Shown here piece by piece: positions 63,760 through 64,000 of a DNA stretch of 64,000 nt. This DNA is from Lactifluus volemus (lineage: Eukaryota > Basidiomycota > Agaricomycetes > Russulales > Russulaceae). The notes under the pieces are model-generated. The model worked only from the letters and a program-made list of their open reading frames with translations, made no database searches and had not been told where the DNA came from. The stretch's first letter is position 1. Each line of letters starts with the position of its first letter. The stretch covers positions 124,001 through 188,000 of the forward strand of contig WTXI01000047.1 of the NCBI GenBank assembly GCA_022376515.1, in the 5' to 3' direction. Both the position numbers and the translations under genes were made by a program.

Positions 63760-64000
63760 TGGGGCTGCACTCTTGGCCACTGGACTGAATAAGAGAGAGG
63801 AAGGGGAGTGAAAGAGGGACCGGTGACAGTTATGTCTTTATACAAAACAGCCACCCGGATTTCAATCTCGATCCAGATCGGACGGTTAGCGTTACCCCAA
63901 ACATCTTCTATTTTTCTTATCTAATTTTGTGGTCAAGTTGCCTGCTGAAACGTTGCGATAATACCTCATCTGCTCCATCGATTAACCATACCAATCTCTG
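63760..64000. other. Promoter side of glucanase B, no gene
   Basis: TTTATACAAA at about 63837 reads on the minus strand as a weak TATA-like element about 80 nt before the ATG. Nothing else recognised. Confidence 0.4.

Overview
The window reads as nuclear DNA of a filamentous basidiomycete, most likely an agaricomycete near Rhizoctonia/Ceratobasidium (inference from family resemblance; no search was run). The support is gene structure: many introns of about 45-65 nt, an 8-nt microexon, tRNA-Ile(AAU) genes, and typical fungal nuclear genes. No bacterial, organellar or viral genome structure was seen.

Layout. 1-1.75 kb: a retroelement ORF1/gag-like frame running off the left edge. 2.5-9.5 kb: two tandem, intact, 15-exon secreted type-B carboxylesterase genes. 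10.0-10.4 kb: one arm of an old inverted repeat whose other arm is at 5.5-5.9 kb. 10.6-13.0 kb: ALG5, a tRNA-Ile and the small DNA polymerase delta subunit. 13.4-15.8 kb: a phenol-2-monooxygenase-like flavoprotein with frame breaks. 16.0-22.4 kb: an ADIP/Msd1-like coiled-coil protein and an Rxt3-like histone-deacetylase-complex protein. 23.8-31.5 kb: two STAND (NACHT-ankyrin) NLR-like genes in tandem, the second a deleted pseudogene carrying a transposon. 32.3-34.6 kb: ribosomal protein uL5 (RPL11), an identical second tRNA-Ile and a tail-anchored coiled-coil protein. 36.0-38.4 kb: a P450. 39.9-40.1 kb: the first exon of a secreted protein. 41.3-46.1 kb: a NACHT-WD40 NLR-like gene with about 14 near-identical repeats. 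46.7-51.3 kb: an amidase, then COX23 and a voltage-gated K+ channel sharing a 66-bp divergent promoter. 51.6-52.0 kb: a lipase relic. 54.0-63.8 kb: two GH5-type glucanases in inverted orientation enclosing an FMP52-like gene and a relic NLR.

Two themes stand out. First, local duplication: esterases in tandem, NLRs in tandem and dispersed, glucanases inverted. Two short inverted-repeat transposons can be dated relative to these duplications because a paralogous empty site is present in the same window. Second, many good genes, including the essential RPL11, need one extra base, usually in a C or G run, to stay in frame. Where a paralogue exists here it sometimes has that base. This points to consensus error in the assembly, or a very unusual local decay, so pseudogene calls should be made carefully.

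The secreted esterases, glucanases, lipase relic and P450 would suit plant-matter or cell-wall metabolism. The NLR-like genes belong to the architecture class of fungal allorecognition proteins such as HET-E.
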